Below are positions 11,968-23,859 of a stretch of 64,000 bases of DNA, piece after piece. The DNA is taken from NCBI GenBank assembly GCA_032173965.1, contig CM063289.1:29409690-29473689 (forward strand), given 5' to 3'. A program made the translations under genes and the position numbers. How positions within the stretch are numbered: position 1 is the stretch's first letter; every line of letters starts with the position of its first letter. Below the pieces are notes generated by a model. The model worked only from the letters and a program-made list of their open reading frames with translations, did no database searches and had not been told where the DNA came from. The DNA comes from Sitta carolinensis. Lineage: Eukaryota; Chordata; Aves; Passeriformes; Sittidae.

Positions 11968-12017
11968 GCGGGGCAGGCGCTGCCCGCGGCCGGCGGGGCC
12001 CGCGGCGCTCCCGCAGC

Positions 12018-12227
12018 ATGGCGCGGGGCGGCGGGCGGCTGCAGCCCCGCGCCGCTGCCGCTGCCCCTGCCCGGGGGGGCCGGGGGCCGCTCGGCCTCCT
12101 GTGCCTGGCGCTGCTGTGCGCGCTGGGCGCCGCCGAGGCGGAGTTCTCCATCCTGGACGAGGCGCAAGTGCTGGCCAGCCAGATGAGGAAACTCGCCACC
12201 GAGGAGCTGAGGGTCGTCACCATGCAG
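12018..12227 (+). CDS. CACHD1: CACHD1 coding exon 1 (residues 1-70, signal peptide and mature N-terminus)
   Basis: This exon encodes the start of CACHD1, a secretory-pathway membrane protein. ATG 12018 is chosen because it has A at -3 and G at +4 and opens directly into a signal peptide. Residues 1-23 are Arg/Ala/Gly-rich, residues 24-40 form a Leu/Ala/Cys hydrophobic core, and cleavage is likely near the AEA at 39-41. The mature part begins close to FSILDEAQVLAS and continues with a helix-like QMRKLATEEL stretch, which is nearly identical to the mammalian protein in my memory. The exon ends in ...VVTMQ at a CAG, with donor GTACGG at 12228 (phase 0). The first 25 residues are compositionally driven by the CpG island and are the least conserved part. 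The open frame continues through the donor into intron 1 only because the following C-rich repeat lacks stops. Confidence 0.93.
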
Positions 12228-12432
12228 GTACGGCCCGGCCCGGCCCGCGCCTCGCCTGGTTTTCCCTCCTTTCCTTCCCTCCCTCCCTCCCTCTTCCACA
12301 CGTTCTTCCCGATTCCTGCCTTGCCCTTTCTCTCTCCGTTTCTTCCTTGCTTTCTTTCTTCCCCCTCCCTCGCTCGGTTCTTTTCTTCTTCGAAAACTTT
12401 CCTCCCCCTTCCGCGGGCTGCCCGGCTTCCCT

Positions 12433-12945
12433 CGGCTCCGTTCAGCGCCGGCTTGCCCCGGCCCCGCTCCCTCAGCCCCGGTTCCCTCAGCCCGGCTTCT
12501 CCCGACTCCTCTTCCCTCAGCCCGGTTCCCTCTGCTCCGGTTCTCTCCGGCCCTGCTCCTCAGCTCCGGCTTCCCCGACCCGCTCCCTCAGCCCGGTTCT
12601 CTCAGCCCCGATTTTCCCGTCCTGGTCCCTCAGCCCGGTCTCCCTCAGCCCCGGTTCTCCCTCAGCCCCGGTTCTCCCTCAGCCCCGGTTCTCTCCAGCC
12701 CCGGTTCTCTCCAGCCCCGGTTCTCTCCAGCCCCGGTTCTCCCTCAGTCCCGGTTCTCCTCAGTCCCGGTTCTCCCTCAGTCCCGGTTCTCCTCCAGCCC
12801 CGGTTCTCCTCCAGCCCGGTTCTCTCCAGCCCCGGTTCTCTCCAGCCCCGGTTCTCCCCGGCCCCGCTCCCTCAGCCCCGGTTCTCCCGCCCCGCTCCCT
12901 CAGCCCCGGTTCTCCCTCAGCCCCAGTTCTCCCTAGCCCCTCTTC
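12433..12945 (+). repeat. C-rich minisatellite at the start of CACHD1 intron 1
   Basis: More than twenty imperfect copies of an 18-20 bp unit of the form CCCTCAGCCCCGGTTCTC follow exon 1 after about 200 bp. Spacing changes between copies shift the frame, and the absence of stop codons leaves long open frames in more than one frame. Those frames encode repetitive Pro/Ser peptides (SLSPGS, SAPVLP and the like) and I treat them as non-coding. The array lies inside the CpG island, in the first transcribed kilobase. Confidence 0.9.
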
Positions 12946-13170
12946 CCCCGCAGTGCCGCCTGCCCAAAGGCGAGCGGGGCCATAGTGGCGGGGCTTCTTT
13001 TATTTATAATTTTCACAACAGGAGTTGCCACAGCCGCCTCCGCGGTGGGAGCCCGGGCTGGGGCAGCTCCGGCCGGGGGCTCGGGGCTGAGGCGGTCCCG
13101 GCAGAGCATCCCGCGGGCAGGAGCGGCGGGGCGGGCGGGGGAAGCGATGCTTCCCGGCCCCGGAGGAGTT

Positions 13171-15005
13171 TCCTCACATGCTGGATTCGCGGCGGGCTTC
13201 GGGCAAGGTTATTGTCGTGGCCGGGAGTTGTGCGTTGTCTGCGGGCTGTTCTGGTGGCTGGTGGGACTTGCAGGGAGCGCTGGTACCTGCGGTACAGCCG
13301 GCGGCTGCCGCCCCTCTCTCTCCGGGGGAGGGAAAAAGTGAAATCGGATCCCAGGCGGCTTTCAGGGGAAGGTATGGTCAGTAGCAAATGCAGTTTTAAA
13401 AGCCTCCCAAATTGAAAAGGAGACACTTTCATAGGATCAGCGGGGGTCTCTACCCAAATGGCCTTTTATCTTCTCTAAACTGGCTGCATTCTCTCACCTC
13501 TGGGCCATCATTGTGCCGGGCGGCCTCCTAGGGCTCGTTTTGTCCGGGCAAACACTGAGCTGTCTCTTGTCCTTGATGCTAAGAAGACGCGGATTTAAAT
13601 GACTTCACTTAACAAGGTACATTATTGATGTACTGAATTCAAGGAAGTCCCTTTTTTTTTTCCCCTTCTGCCGTGCATACGCATGTATGTATTTCCCCTC
13701 AAAAGATAGAAGCATAATCCTTTGCTTTGGTGGAGTCTCTGTTAATGCAAATTAAGTCAGTATAATTGCATTGCTAAATCCGTTTCTGGCGTTAAAAAAA
13801 AAAATATAATACGATCACCTCAACGTGTGTTGTATTTGAAAAAGCGGCTCATAAAAATATACATTGTTACTGGAATTAACCATGGGATGAGCCAGGGGTT
13901 TTTTTGCAAGAATTGTACCGGGTGATCCGAGCTCGGGAACAATCTGGATGCCAGTGCACGGGGACGCAACTAATGTTAAAATTCTGTTTACTATTAGTTG
14001 GATATTTAAGGCTCTGAAGTAATTTAATGTGGTGAAACTGGTAGTTAAGCTGAAACCCTTTTCATACTGAGCTCTATTTTTATATGCTTCGTATTTTGAC
14101 TGTCTCTGCTCCCATCATGCTAATGCCCAGCCTGTCCTTTGCTCCCCCTGGAACATTATTACAGCTGTTTAAGATTAAAAACCGGCGGGAACAAACCTCC
14201 CTGATTTTAGAAGCTTTTTTGCTGACCTCCTACGGTAGAACAAAAACTGTTATGACATGTGTCACTGCAGCCCCTGCTTCTCTCTTGGTTTTAGGGCTGA
14301 AATTTCCAATTTCCTGCTCAGGCGGGGCTGGGTGTAGCTGGCACAGAATCCCCCTTTTTTTTTTTCTGCTTGTTCAGGGCTGTCGGTGAGTGGTGGTGAG
14401 CACCTGGTGCCAGGTGAGGGCTGCCAGCACTGGGGATGCTCGGGCTGATGCAGACAGGTTGTGTTTGCAGAAAAGACAGAACAGAAAGGCGTGGGATTTT
14501 GGAAGGAGACTGAGAACGCTTTTATGCTTTAACTGGATACAAATCCCAGGGTGCTGTCCTGGCTTAGAGAGTGACAGGCCCCAAATCAAGAGCTGTGGTG
14601 GCGGGGAGGAAGGAAGATATCCATCCATTAGTGAGCTGTGGTTTTATTTCACTTCATGAACCAGAGAGGAGGAAGTGGCAGGGTTTAACGCTTCCCTTGC
14701 GTGCTCTCCCCGTGCTCTGGTCCTTGCCAGCTGTGGCTCACACATCTGCACATCCTGGTGTCACCAGAGGGCTCTGCAGGAAGGGTCGGTCTGAGCTGGA
14801 GGTGGGCAGGAAGCATCCAATGAGTGCTGGAGCAGGTGGAAATGCTTCAGTGGAGTGAAGGTGAGAGCTTGGTTGGGCGTGTTTGGAGTCTGGGAAAAGA
14901 GGAAAGTGTGGACGGAGCCTCTGTAAATGCAGGAAGGCAGGAGGAGTCTCCAGAGGAGCAGGTGGAAGAGGTAAGAGGAGAAGCACGGAATTTGTGAGCC
15001 CTAAG
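13171..15005 (+). other. CACHD1 intron 1, first unique segment
   Basis: No gene. GC content falls after about 13180. Bases 13590-14060 are low in repeats and hold an octamer motif ATGCAAAT at 13745-13752, noted separately as a candidate regulatory stretch. The remainder shows nothing assignable. Confidence 0.5.
13590..14060. promoter_or_regulatory. Candidate conserved non-coding stretch in intron 1
   Basis: This stretch is unlike its surroundings: AT-rich but with scattered CpGs, no recognisable repeat family, and homeodomain/POU-like motifs including ATGCAAAT (13745) and TAATTGCAT-like words. That texture is typical of vertebrate conserved non-coding elements. It is inference only, since conservation cannot be measured here. 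Confidence 0.25.
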
Positions 15006-15295
15006 TGCCTGTGAGAAGGGGCAGGGTAATGAACGTGAGATACGGAATAAATCAGATTTCTGCCTGTGAGAAGGGGCAGGGTAATGAATGTGAGATATGA
15101 AATAAATCAGATTTCTGCCTGTGAGAAGGGGCAGGGTAATGAACGTGAGATACGGAATAAATCAGATTTCTGCCTGTGAGAAGGGGCAGGGTAATGAACG
15201 TGAGATATGGAATAAATCAGATTTCTGCCTGTGAGAAGGGGCAGGGAGTAATGAAGGTGGAAGCTGTGAGATAGGAAATAAATCAGATTTCTGTG
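15006..15295 (+). repeat. Tandem repeat, about 55-bp unit, five copies
   Basis: The unit contains GCCTGTGAGAAGGGGCAGGG, TAATGAACGTGAGATA and GGAATAAATCAGATTTCT. Copies begin near 15007, 15062, 15116, 15171 and 15226, the last with a small insertion. Each copy carries an AATAAA on the sense strand of CACHD1. Confidence 0.92.
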
Positions 15296-18200
15296 GCGGT
15301 GCTGTAAACGAGCTCCTTCTCTGTGTGGTGTCTCCTTCCTGTGGTACCTTCTCTTCCTACATGTGCTTTGTGGCACTGGTCCAACGGCAGCGAGGACTGA
15401 GTGTTTCTCATAAAATCACATTATTTTGCCTTGTTGAGGAGTGAGGTGCAGCTGGAAGAGAGGCTGAAGCTACAGGCAGACTGAGGATGAGAGAGGTTTC
15501 TGGTGGCAGCACCAGCCTGACAATTGATTTTGGCACTCACCCCACTGCTTTCTATTTAGGGAGAGCTCCACGAGGGCAGTGTCTGACTGTTACCTTTGGG
15601 GAGTGCTTTGTTTCCTCCCGCATGCAAGTGCTCTGGTTTTATTTGTAATTTTTTTCCTTGCATGGTCCTGCCCAGAACAGCTGAGGATCATGTCGTGTAG
15701 GTGACAACTCGAGAGTTGCATCATTTGCTGAATGTGTTGAACAGCAGCTTAAGAGTTTCTTATTTAAATTTCCAGTTAGAATATATGTATTTGTACCATA
15801 CCAAGGATTCCCTTAGTGAGAGCATGTGCTGGGCTCTGCAGTGTGTGGGGGTTCCTGGGTGTCTGCCTCTCTGTTATTTCTCCAGGAGCAGTTAAATGTT
15901 GCAAGTTCATCAGTTGTCTGATTTTCTCTGTTGCTCTGATTAATTGTTGTTCCCCCTCTGTCTGACAGTTCTGCCAAACCCCCAGCTGTGTCTTAATATT
16001 CTGTGTCTTCCCTTTCACATACTGGGCTGTGGGTGATGTGTGCATGCACATCATCACAGGGCTTTCTGCCCTGAGCAGCAGAGGTGAGCTCTTTATGTTC
16101 CTGCCCAAAGTGATTTCCCAAATCAGCCAGAAACAGCCTCACCACAATGCCTTCCCTCCTGCAGGGCCGAGAGGAAGATTGTGGAAGGATTGTGGGCTGT
16201 GCTGTACCACAGTCACCTGTAACTGTCCCCTTGGTTTTTGAGCAGCCAGAGCACGTTGGCAGCATCCCTGTCATTCCAGGCAAGACCTTCTGGCAGCAGG
16301 CTGCATCCTGGGGAGGCACTGTGCAATCCCAGCTCTGGTTCCCTGTCATTCCTCAGCAAACTGCTTCCTAAATATCCCATGGCGTCGCTTGCCAAGGGCT
16401 GCAGCTCGGTCAATGAGTACTTGTGTGACAATCCTGGAATGTATTCTCCTGGGCAGAGCTGGTCCTCAGTGCAAATTAAAAGTTAAGAGCCTTTTTTTAC
16501 TAAAATTATCACTAAATTGGTGGTTGTGGTGTGACCTGATCTGTGGGTGGAGTTCCACCATCGCTGTCACCTGGCTCATCTGATCTCAGCTTCTCTGGCC
16601 TGGCTGAAATTACAGGGTAGGCTGCTGGTTGAAACAGCTGAAATTCTTGACTTGGGAGGTGAAGGCAGGAAAAGAATAAATCAGAACTTCTGTGAGTGGT
16701 TGGGTTGGTTTGGGTGAGGTTTAACCCTCTAAATCTGCTCTGGGTGAGGTGAGGAATAGTTTTTGCTAGTGTGGGGCAAGGTAACGTTTCCATCTCCAAA
16801 ACAGGGACATAATACTTGCAGCCAGAGTTGAAAGCAGCAAGAAATTCTTTGAAGATGAAAAGCATTAAATGCCTGTATAACTCTCAAAATGCACGTTGGT
16901 GTTTAGAGCCAGACAGTAACAAAAGTTTTCGACCCAGAGGGCCTCGAATGTTTGTGAGGGCAGCTCTGCCATCTTAATCCTTAACTCCTACTCTGGGGAG
17001 GAAGCACAGCCCTTTCTCACTGCCTGTGACTGATCTTGGGGGCTGGAATTAGAAGAAAATCCATTTTGAATCTGAAAAAAATAGTCCCTTTTTTTCCGGT
17101 TTATTTTTAATCTCAATTCTGTTCAAGCAATAATATATAAACACATCAGGTGATGCAGTGATGTGTAAAATAACAGCTTAGCACAGCTTTCTCCTGGTTG
17201 TTTGGCGAGCATATTATTTATTTATCCATCTCTCTAATAGCTTGTCTGGCCATATGTTTTTCAAGAAGAACAGATTGTGCTCAGACAAGCACAACACGGA
17301 GATGGGGAGATGGCCAGGGGTTTATATAGGCTGAAAAATCCACATTCTTTGAGGATTTTTGGGTGATGGCAAAGAGTTGGAGTCACCAGAACTGTCCATT
17401 TATTCAATCCTTTTGAACATGAGCACTGACAGAATGCAGCATTATTTATTTTTTTCTAATGAGATTGTCTTCTGGCTGATGGATTTACTACTTAGGAGAG
17501 AGAAATCCCATTTTGAGCTGTGCTGCAGACCAATTTAAACTCCAGGAGGGTGGTTCTCCATCCCTGCAATCAGGGGTTTCACACGTTTCTCCACTTCTTT
17601 TGATGGCTCTTTATAAATAAATCTGTGGTGACTGTGGCTGCACATCCTCCAGCTCTGAAACCTGGACCTTGTGCACCTTCAGCACAAAAAACTGCTCCCC
17701 TTTTCTTTTTTTCCTATTATTTTCACCTTGTGAAGCTGAAATAATAATAATTAAAAAAAAAAAAAAAGTAAGGAAGGCTGTTAAGTGTTCGATTGTACCT
17801 TTTTGAGTTACTTTACTATTATTTGGCAGTAGTGTGTGCTGCAGTAATAATTACAGAGTAGAAACCAGTGGAGCAAAACCTCATCTGTTTTCCATGATTA
17901 TTCCTTAGTTTAAATCCAGCTACAGCAGCTTTAGTCAAGCCTCTCTGACAGCCCAACTTTTTTATCCTTTTCCACACATATTCCTTTTTTTTTTTTTTTT
18001 CCCTAACATGAAACATTTCCAAAAGAGGTCCTGGTGGAAGGGCAGACCAAATCTGAATTTTTAATTAGGCTTTGAGTCCTCTCTTCAAAGGGTCGGGGCA
18101 TCCTTAGTGAGAGGCTGACATTCCACTTCAAACCCTGGGAATGCAGCTGGCCCAGCCAGATAAAAGTTGGGATGTGGAGCAGCAAGGTGGGCTGGCAGAT

Positions 18201-20420
18201 AATGAGCTGTGCCCAAGGAGCCTGCAGTGCCTGGGCCAGCAGGAATTCAAATATCCTGGGAATGATTGGGAATTTCAACTGGGGCAGGGCTGATAACACA
18301 AGGAAATGCGCCCATTTTTAATTCCAGTGCTTGGTGCTCTGCTGCCATAGCCTGGATGGGCACTGGGGAGGAAAAAAATTGAATTTTTGTTATGAAAAAA
18401 GAGCAAAAAATTCCCTTCTTTCAAAAAACAAGATGTGCTTGAATTGGGAAAAAACACAAAGTTTTCTTGTGGTGTTTCCCAGTTATTCTATCTATATTAA
18501 AAGGGAGTATTAATAATAAACATTTTGTTTGTTTGTCAATTTTGGGGGAGAAATTGGCCGAGAAATGCTTGGAGCCTTGTCAGTTCAGTGCCCTCCTGTG
18601 TGCAGCTGGCCAGCTCTAAGGAAATACCCCAAATTTTGTTTATTTTCGTTGTTAGGACACTCCATAGATGGAACTGGGATTTGGGGCTCTCTGTGAAGCC
18701 TGGAAATGGCAACGCTTCATGGATCAGGAACTTCACTGAGGGTTGGAGAATGGGCCAGGAATGATTTATTTTGAGGCAGCTGAATAGGAAAATACTCAAT
18801 TATTTTTTCTTTTAATTTTTTTTTTCTGTAGATGAATAATAGAACTTAACCATTGCAATTTTAGTGACTTATCTGATGCGTCAGTCTTTGTTTTGAAAGT
18901 CAAAATTTTTGCTGAGGTTTTGATTAATAGCTCTTGTATTGCAGGTTTAATGCAGAATAAAGTGTAAAAATACAGAGAGCCTGCATTCCTCAATCATCAT
19001 TTTCCTGTAGTTGTTGTTCAATACCATGCAGTGTTAATGAAATCTGAAAGGATATCCTTGTGTTCTCTTTTCCATGGAAAACAGAGTATAAAAACACGAG
19101 TGCTTATGCAATGTCTGTTGTGGAAATTTCCCTTTTCTGATATAAAACATAAGCCAAGTTATTGCTCGAATCTTGTGCTCTGGGTGTTCTTCCCAGTGCA
19201 GAAATCTGGATGAAATTATGTGTCTGCTTCAGCAGTGAAAATCCGAGCTGACTTTTGAAACAATCCTGGTGCTACAAATCAGGAACACTCATTTCTAATC
19301 CCAGGAAAAGTGTTAATGGAGCCACTTTATCAACTGCCTCGCTGGAGAGTCTCCCAAGTGATTTGACAAAAGTATATTTGCACAATTACAGTAATTAGCA
19401 AAAGCAAACTATTCCATCTCCCTTTAGCAGCTTCCCAGGCAGGAGCAGCTGATAAAAGCCGCTTTTTGTGGTGCTCTTGGCCTCTGAGCTCATGGCTTTG
19501 CACAACTTGGACTGTGTGATTTGAACCCCCCTTCCACTTTTTGCATAAAAAACCTGGAATTTTCCCTTCAGCATGTCTGCAGGACTGTCTAGCCAGCGCT
19601 CCCCGTCCAGTTTTGACCTTCTTTTGCACATATCCCTGCAATGCTGTAGGAATTTCTGGCTACACTTAGGATTGTCACAGGTGGGAATGAGGCCAGGGGG
19701 AAAAAAACCCCAAAACCACTTTAAAACAGACACATCTGGAAGTTGCCATATAAGTTTCTAGGAGCTGGACCACCTTAAGCAGAATTTCTGCTGCGTTCAC
19801 CCCAGTAGGGTTATTTTTGAGCTGTTTTGGGGGGATTTCACACCAAATTGCACGTGGAGATAAATTCAGCTTGACAGAGATGATGTGGTGGCACATGAGG
19901 TGCTCCTGTGACCTCCCTGGCCCTGCTCAGTCCCTGCTTCTCTCCCTTCCAGCAGAGGAGGAATTAGAAACATTTCCTTTTGGGCTGTGCTTTCAGCTCA
20001 GGACTGACAGCAGACAAAACCTGGGGAGAGGGGAGAGACCCCCAGAAATAGGCATGGGAGCAGGGCCAGGCTCTGAGCCAAGGCTGGAAAGGGCTTCCCA
20101 TGGAGAGCCAGGAGAGCCTTTTATTGGAAAATAAAGGAACCCCCAAACTATGTGGGGCAGGAGTGTCAGAGCAGCACCTGGCACTGAAGTGGATGGTGAG
20201 TGAATCCGGGTCAGGGATTTATCCCAATCTGAGCACTTTTCCCAGAAGCTGTGTGAGCACAGGGATCAGCTGTGTGATTCCCCCTGCCAGTGATGATTCC
20301 TTGTCCTTCCCTTCTCCACGTGACATGGATGAGAACCTGGAAACTGCTCAAGCAGTGCTGAGAAAAACAAGGGGGTTTGAGACAAACAAGTGGTGTAGAC
20401 TGAAGGAGCTGCTGAGGTGT
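15296..20420 (+). other. CACHD1 intron 1, unique segment
   Basis: No gene found on either strand. Homopolymer runs lie at 17754-17767 (A) and 17983-18001 (T). Short open frames throughout lack domains, splice context or codon periodicity. Confidence 0.5.
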
Positions 20421-20577
20421 TGGATGTGCTGGAAGCCAGGAGAGCTTTTCGGGAATACCCTACAATGGATTTCTTGGCGTGGCTACAGAATTGTGCATCT
20501 TGTGGGAGCAAAAGTAAATTTTCCAAAAAGTAAGTTTTGCTTTTCAGTGGTTGCCTGTCCATGGCAAACCAGCACAT
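20421..20577. repeat. First copy of a 155-bp direct repeat
   Basis: This segment starts TGCTGGAAGCCAGGA and includes GGGAATACCCTACAATGGA, TGTGGGAGCAAAAGTAAAT and CCTGTCCATGGCAAACCAGC. It recurs in the same orientation at 21182-21331 with roughly 90% identity by eye. It resembles part of a retroelement, but I cannot name the family. Confidence 0.8.
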
Positions 20578-20796
20578 GGATTGGAAACTGGTCAAGCAGA
20601 GCTGCTGCTGCCCAGGGACCATTCCTAGAGCTGTGTCAGGTGGGATTGCTCAGCTCCTGATGCTTCCCAAACCCTGGGAAATGGGAGCCCCAAATCCTCA
20701 GCACAGACTGGTGGTGTTTGACTTGTACTGGAAGAGAAAAACGAGTGGTGGGAGGCTTTTGGGGCTGCTGAGGATGTGCTGTGTCCAATCTAAATT
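20578..20796 (+). other. Spacer between direct repeat and LTR-like element
   Basis: No recognisable feature. It may be internal sequence of the same element as the flanking repeats. Confidence 0.3.
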
Positions 20797-21181
20797 GTTG
20801 GAAAGTCTCAGAGTATTAAGTCTCTAACCCAAAACTTAGTTCCAAAGATCACCAAGAGGTTTTAGGGTGGAATGCTGCAAGGTTTAGGGGTTAAGAAAGT
20901 TCCCACTGTAATAACACCAATTAGCTCACTATTGGTTTAATAACATAAATATCTAATTGGCAGAATTTTATTGGCCCACAAAGCCTTAAATAATCTGATC
21001 AGCAGAAATCTGGGGACTTCTTGGCCACACTGTGAGAGAGACCCATCCTCTCTCTGCCTCTGGAGAAGATAAAATAAACTGTACTTGTCCACAAAACTCA
21101 GAAGTTTCTGTTTCAGGAAGAAACCCCTGCACCTGAAACTCAAGGTGTCAAACCCTTCTGTGAGAAAACCTAAACTGACAG
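20797..21181 (+). mobile_element. Solo-LTR-like element, + orientation
   Basis: A segment beginning TGTTGGAAAG and ending ...ACTGACA carries a late sense AATAAA within GATAAAATAAACTG, as expected for the R region of an LTR. The stretch from CACCAAGAGGTTTTAGG to CCCTTCTGTGAGA recurs inverted at 28105-28480, showing it is a dispersed element. No gag, pol or env sequence is visible nearby. The exact ends and any target-site duplication are uncertain. Confidence 0.6.
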
Positions 21182-21331
21182 TGCTGGAAGCCAGGATAGT
21201 TTTTTGGGAATACCCTACAATGGACTCCTTGGTGTGGCTGTGGAATTGTGCATTTTGTGGGAGCAAAAGTAAATTTCCCAAAAAGTAAGTTTTGCTTTCA
21301 GTGGTTGCCTGTCCATGGCAAACCAGCACTG
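21182..21331. repeat. Second copy of the 155-bp direct repeat
   Basis: A near-identical copy of 20421-20577 that begins immediately after the LTR-like element. The inverted LTR-like copy at 28.1 kb lacks this neighbour, so the repeat is not a fixed part of that element. Confidence 0.8.
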
Positions 21332-23389
21332 CTGGTGGGAGGTGGGTACAGAAGGAGGTCACAGATATTTTATTGCCTTGTTCATGGTCAGTGAATTAGC
21401 AGATTGTTTTTCCTCTTTTCTCCAACATTGAAATGCAGAATTTCAATTTCAAAGACCATTGGGAGAATAAGAAAGAAGCAGGATCTCCCATCATTGCAAG
21501 GAGTGTGAACTGAGGAGGGAAAGCCACTTCCACTCTGTGGATCCTAAACTGCAGTTCATATTTTGTTACTGGAAGTTGAAGGTGCAAAAGAAAAAAAAAA
21601 CTCAAACAAACAAAAAACCCACTTTTTCTTTTTGTTTTGTTTTTTTTTCTTTTTCTCTATTTCCATTTGGCAGCAGTCTGGTCAAGCCCTCATGGACAGG
21701 TGTATTCCTGAGGGGCCAAACCAACATTTTGAAGACAGGAGTTTTGTGTGGTATGGAAGGCATTGAAGGATAAAAATAGAAGTGTTTTTAATTTGAGGTT
21801 AATACACTTAGCAGTTGTAACAATGAAAGGATATTTAATTTAAATAAGCTACAGCTGTAGGTAGTTTGACATCCTCGGGCACATGGTTTGCCCAAGGAAT
21901 TGTCTAGAATGTGAATTTCAGAATTGTCTTTCATTCCTTTGGCCAGTGGCTCTGCAGGGCTGCCAGGTGTGATGTGGGATTTTCTCCCTTGGTCTCTTTT
22001 GGAGGAGTTGAGCTGCACACAGCATTTTATAGGGAAAATTGCACTCTCTGGAGAGGCAGGAATAAGCTCTGAGGACACTTGTTTGTCACTTGAGGCAGCT
22101 GTGGTCAGGCAGCTGCTTTTAAACTGTAATTTTCAGTCTTTGCTCGGTGTGATTTAAATTAGAAAATCTTATTCCTGTGTACCCAGTTCTCTGGTGTCTT
22201 CCTTGAAGGAGGTTCTGATTTAAAAAATGGAATGAAGTTAATATTCACATACATTGCAGGAGGAGGATGGAAATTGTAAACTTGTGGGAGTTTGTTAGCT
22301 GTAGGTGAGCTTCACCAGGGTGGAGGTTGCAAATCCAAACCTGGTGGCACCAAGATTCTGTGGATCACCACTGCTTAGTGCATTGGGGAAAACAAGAAGT
22401 CTGATTTCTCATTTTTAATTTTTGACTGAAGTGAAACTCTAATTACAAATTATCATATTCTGGCTCTTCCTTTGGAATTCTGCTGCTGTTCTATTTTACA
22501 ATCCCTAGGTCATTTCAGTAGCTGCTTTGATGGTCTTGAAGTTGTTAAATTCAGTTCACTGATGATCCAGCTGTTCTTGGCAGAGAGGAACCTCTGCTGT
22601 GCTGAGCTCACCACTGGGAACACAGCATTTTATTCCAAAAGTTGTGTTTGCTTTCTGAAATTTTAAATACTGCCATACTGATGATGCTGTATTTCCATTA
22701 AAACTACTGGCTGCAAAGCCAACATTAAAATAAGCCCAGCGTAGCCATGATAGGAGATAACTTGTTTAATAGAAATAGAAATGGCCAGTTGTTTATTTTT
22801 ATTTGGTTTGAAATTCAATCTCATGAATTTTAAAAGATCGATTCGCTGTGATGTCACATAAATAGAATTTTACCTCCCCCTCGTATTTATGTATTTATTC
22901 AGCAAGTGGTTGGCCAAAAGTCTAGAAATACATTTTTTAAAAAAAAAGGTATGTTCTGGTAATTGCAACCTCAGACTTGGAAACGCTGCTTTTTCCTACC
23001 TTTCCAAGAATAGAAACTCGGCCTCCAAAAATAACTGAAACCCCAAATCCACTGATTTTCAGTGCTTGGGATGGTGGATTTCTGCTCGAGGAGTAAAGGT
23101 GCAGCAGCAGTTTTGGGAAGGAAAGATGTGGAGTGGGGCTGAAATGGATGCAGAGCTGCTCTGGGCAGGCTCCTTGGAAATGTCAGCCCTGCTTGGTGTG
23201 TGTGGTCTGGCTGGCTTCACAGAGCCTGAAAGGTCAGGATAAAGAGGAGGAAAACGAAGGGATAATGGTGATTAAAACATTTAGTGAAGGAAGGCGTTAA
23301 TTTGGGATTTTGGGGATTGTAAAGAAGCTGCTCTTGATGTAGAGTGCAGGGGCACATGGTGCGGGTCAGGCTCATTCCAGGCTCTTCCC
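21332..23389 (+). other. CACHD1 intron 1, unique segment
   Basis: No gene seen. A T-rich run near 21620-21660 and AT-rich unique sequence around 22660-22900 are the only features. Confidence 0.5.
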
Positions 23390-23475
23390 TGGTTTTTATT
23401 AACCCTTTATTAAGAACCTTAATAATAACAACCTTTATTAATAACCCTTTATTATTAACCCTTTTATTAACCCTC
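23390..23475. repeat. Degenerate TTATTAACCCTT tandem repeat
   Basis: Five or six imperfect copies of a 14-17 bp unit with the core TTATTAACCCTTTATTA. Confidence 0.8.
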
Positions 23476-23859
23476 CTCTTCCTGCAACTTGGGTACAAAA
23501 ATGGCCCTTCTGGTCGAGGCCTTTCATCCCAAACCTTGGCTCCTTTCCTGGACCCATTCCTGGCCTCTCCTTTGCTGGTGTCGTGCCATTTTTGCCATTC
23601 CCTGTTTGCCATTCCAGGTCCCCTTGCTTCCCAGTGCCACTGGAGTGCTGGAAGTCTTTTCCCTTTCCCCTTTTTTCTTCCCCCCCTTGTTTCCCTTTCT
23701 CCTCAGTGCCCAGCTGAGGTGGCCTGGTGGCAGCTCTGGTGTGGCAGCTCTGTGTCTGTTATTCCAGTTGGGAATAAATAGCAGCAGGATGCCAGCAGAT
23801 CCCCTGGACTTGTGTGCTTGGTGGGAGATCCCCCCGAGGGGCTTTTGATGTGGGCATGG
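23476..23859 (+). other. Intron 1 spacer, no feature
   Basis: Pyrimidine-rich sequence with no recognisable gene or repeat. The 235-aa minus-strand open frame at 23524-24231 runs from here into the adjacent CR1 and is not supported as a gene. Confidence 0.5.

Larger units (their letters stand above)
11620..13170. promoter_or_regulatory. CpG island spanning the CACHD1 promoter, 5'UTR, exon 1 and start of intron 1
   Basis: From about 11620 the sequence turns abruptly from AT-rich to very GC- and CpG-rich and stays so to about 13170. GC-box-like motifs are visible at 11654-11663 (CCCCGCCCGC) and 11686-11695 (GGGGCGGGGC). No TATA box is evident near the expected start region. A GT tract followed by a CT tract at 11827-11869 lies about 150 bp before the start codon. 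This is the pattern of a broad, TATA-less vertebrate promoter. The exact transcription start cannot be read from sequence; somewhere in 11640-11900 is likely. Confidence 0.85.

Noticed and set aside
11520..12301. Long minus-strand open frames over the CpG island
   Set aside because: Arg/Ala/Pro/Gly-rich shadows of GC-rich DNA, antisense to a recognised exon.
11831..12985. 384-codon open frame overlapping exon 1 in another frame
   Set aside because: It reads the CT tract, exon 1 out of frame and the same C-rich repeat. Composition alone keeps it open.
12018..13415. 465-codon open frame beginning at the CACHD1 start codon
   Set aside because: Only the first 70 codons are CACHD1. The frame then crosses a consensus donor (GTACGG at 12228) into a C-rich tandem repeat that happens to lack stops, and exon 2 joins exactly at that donor.
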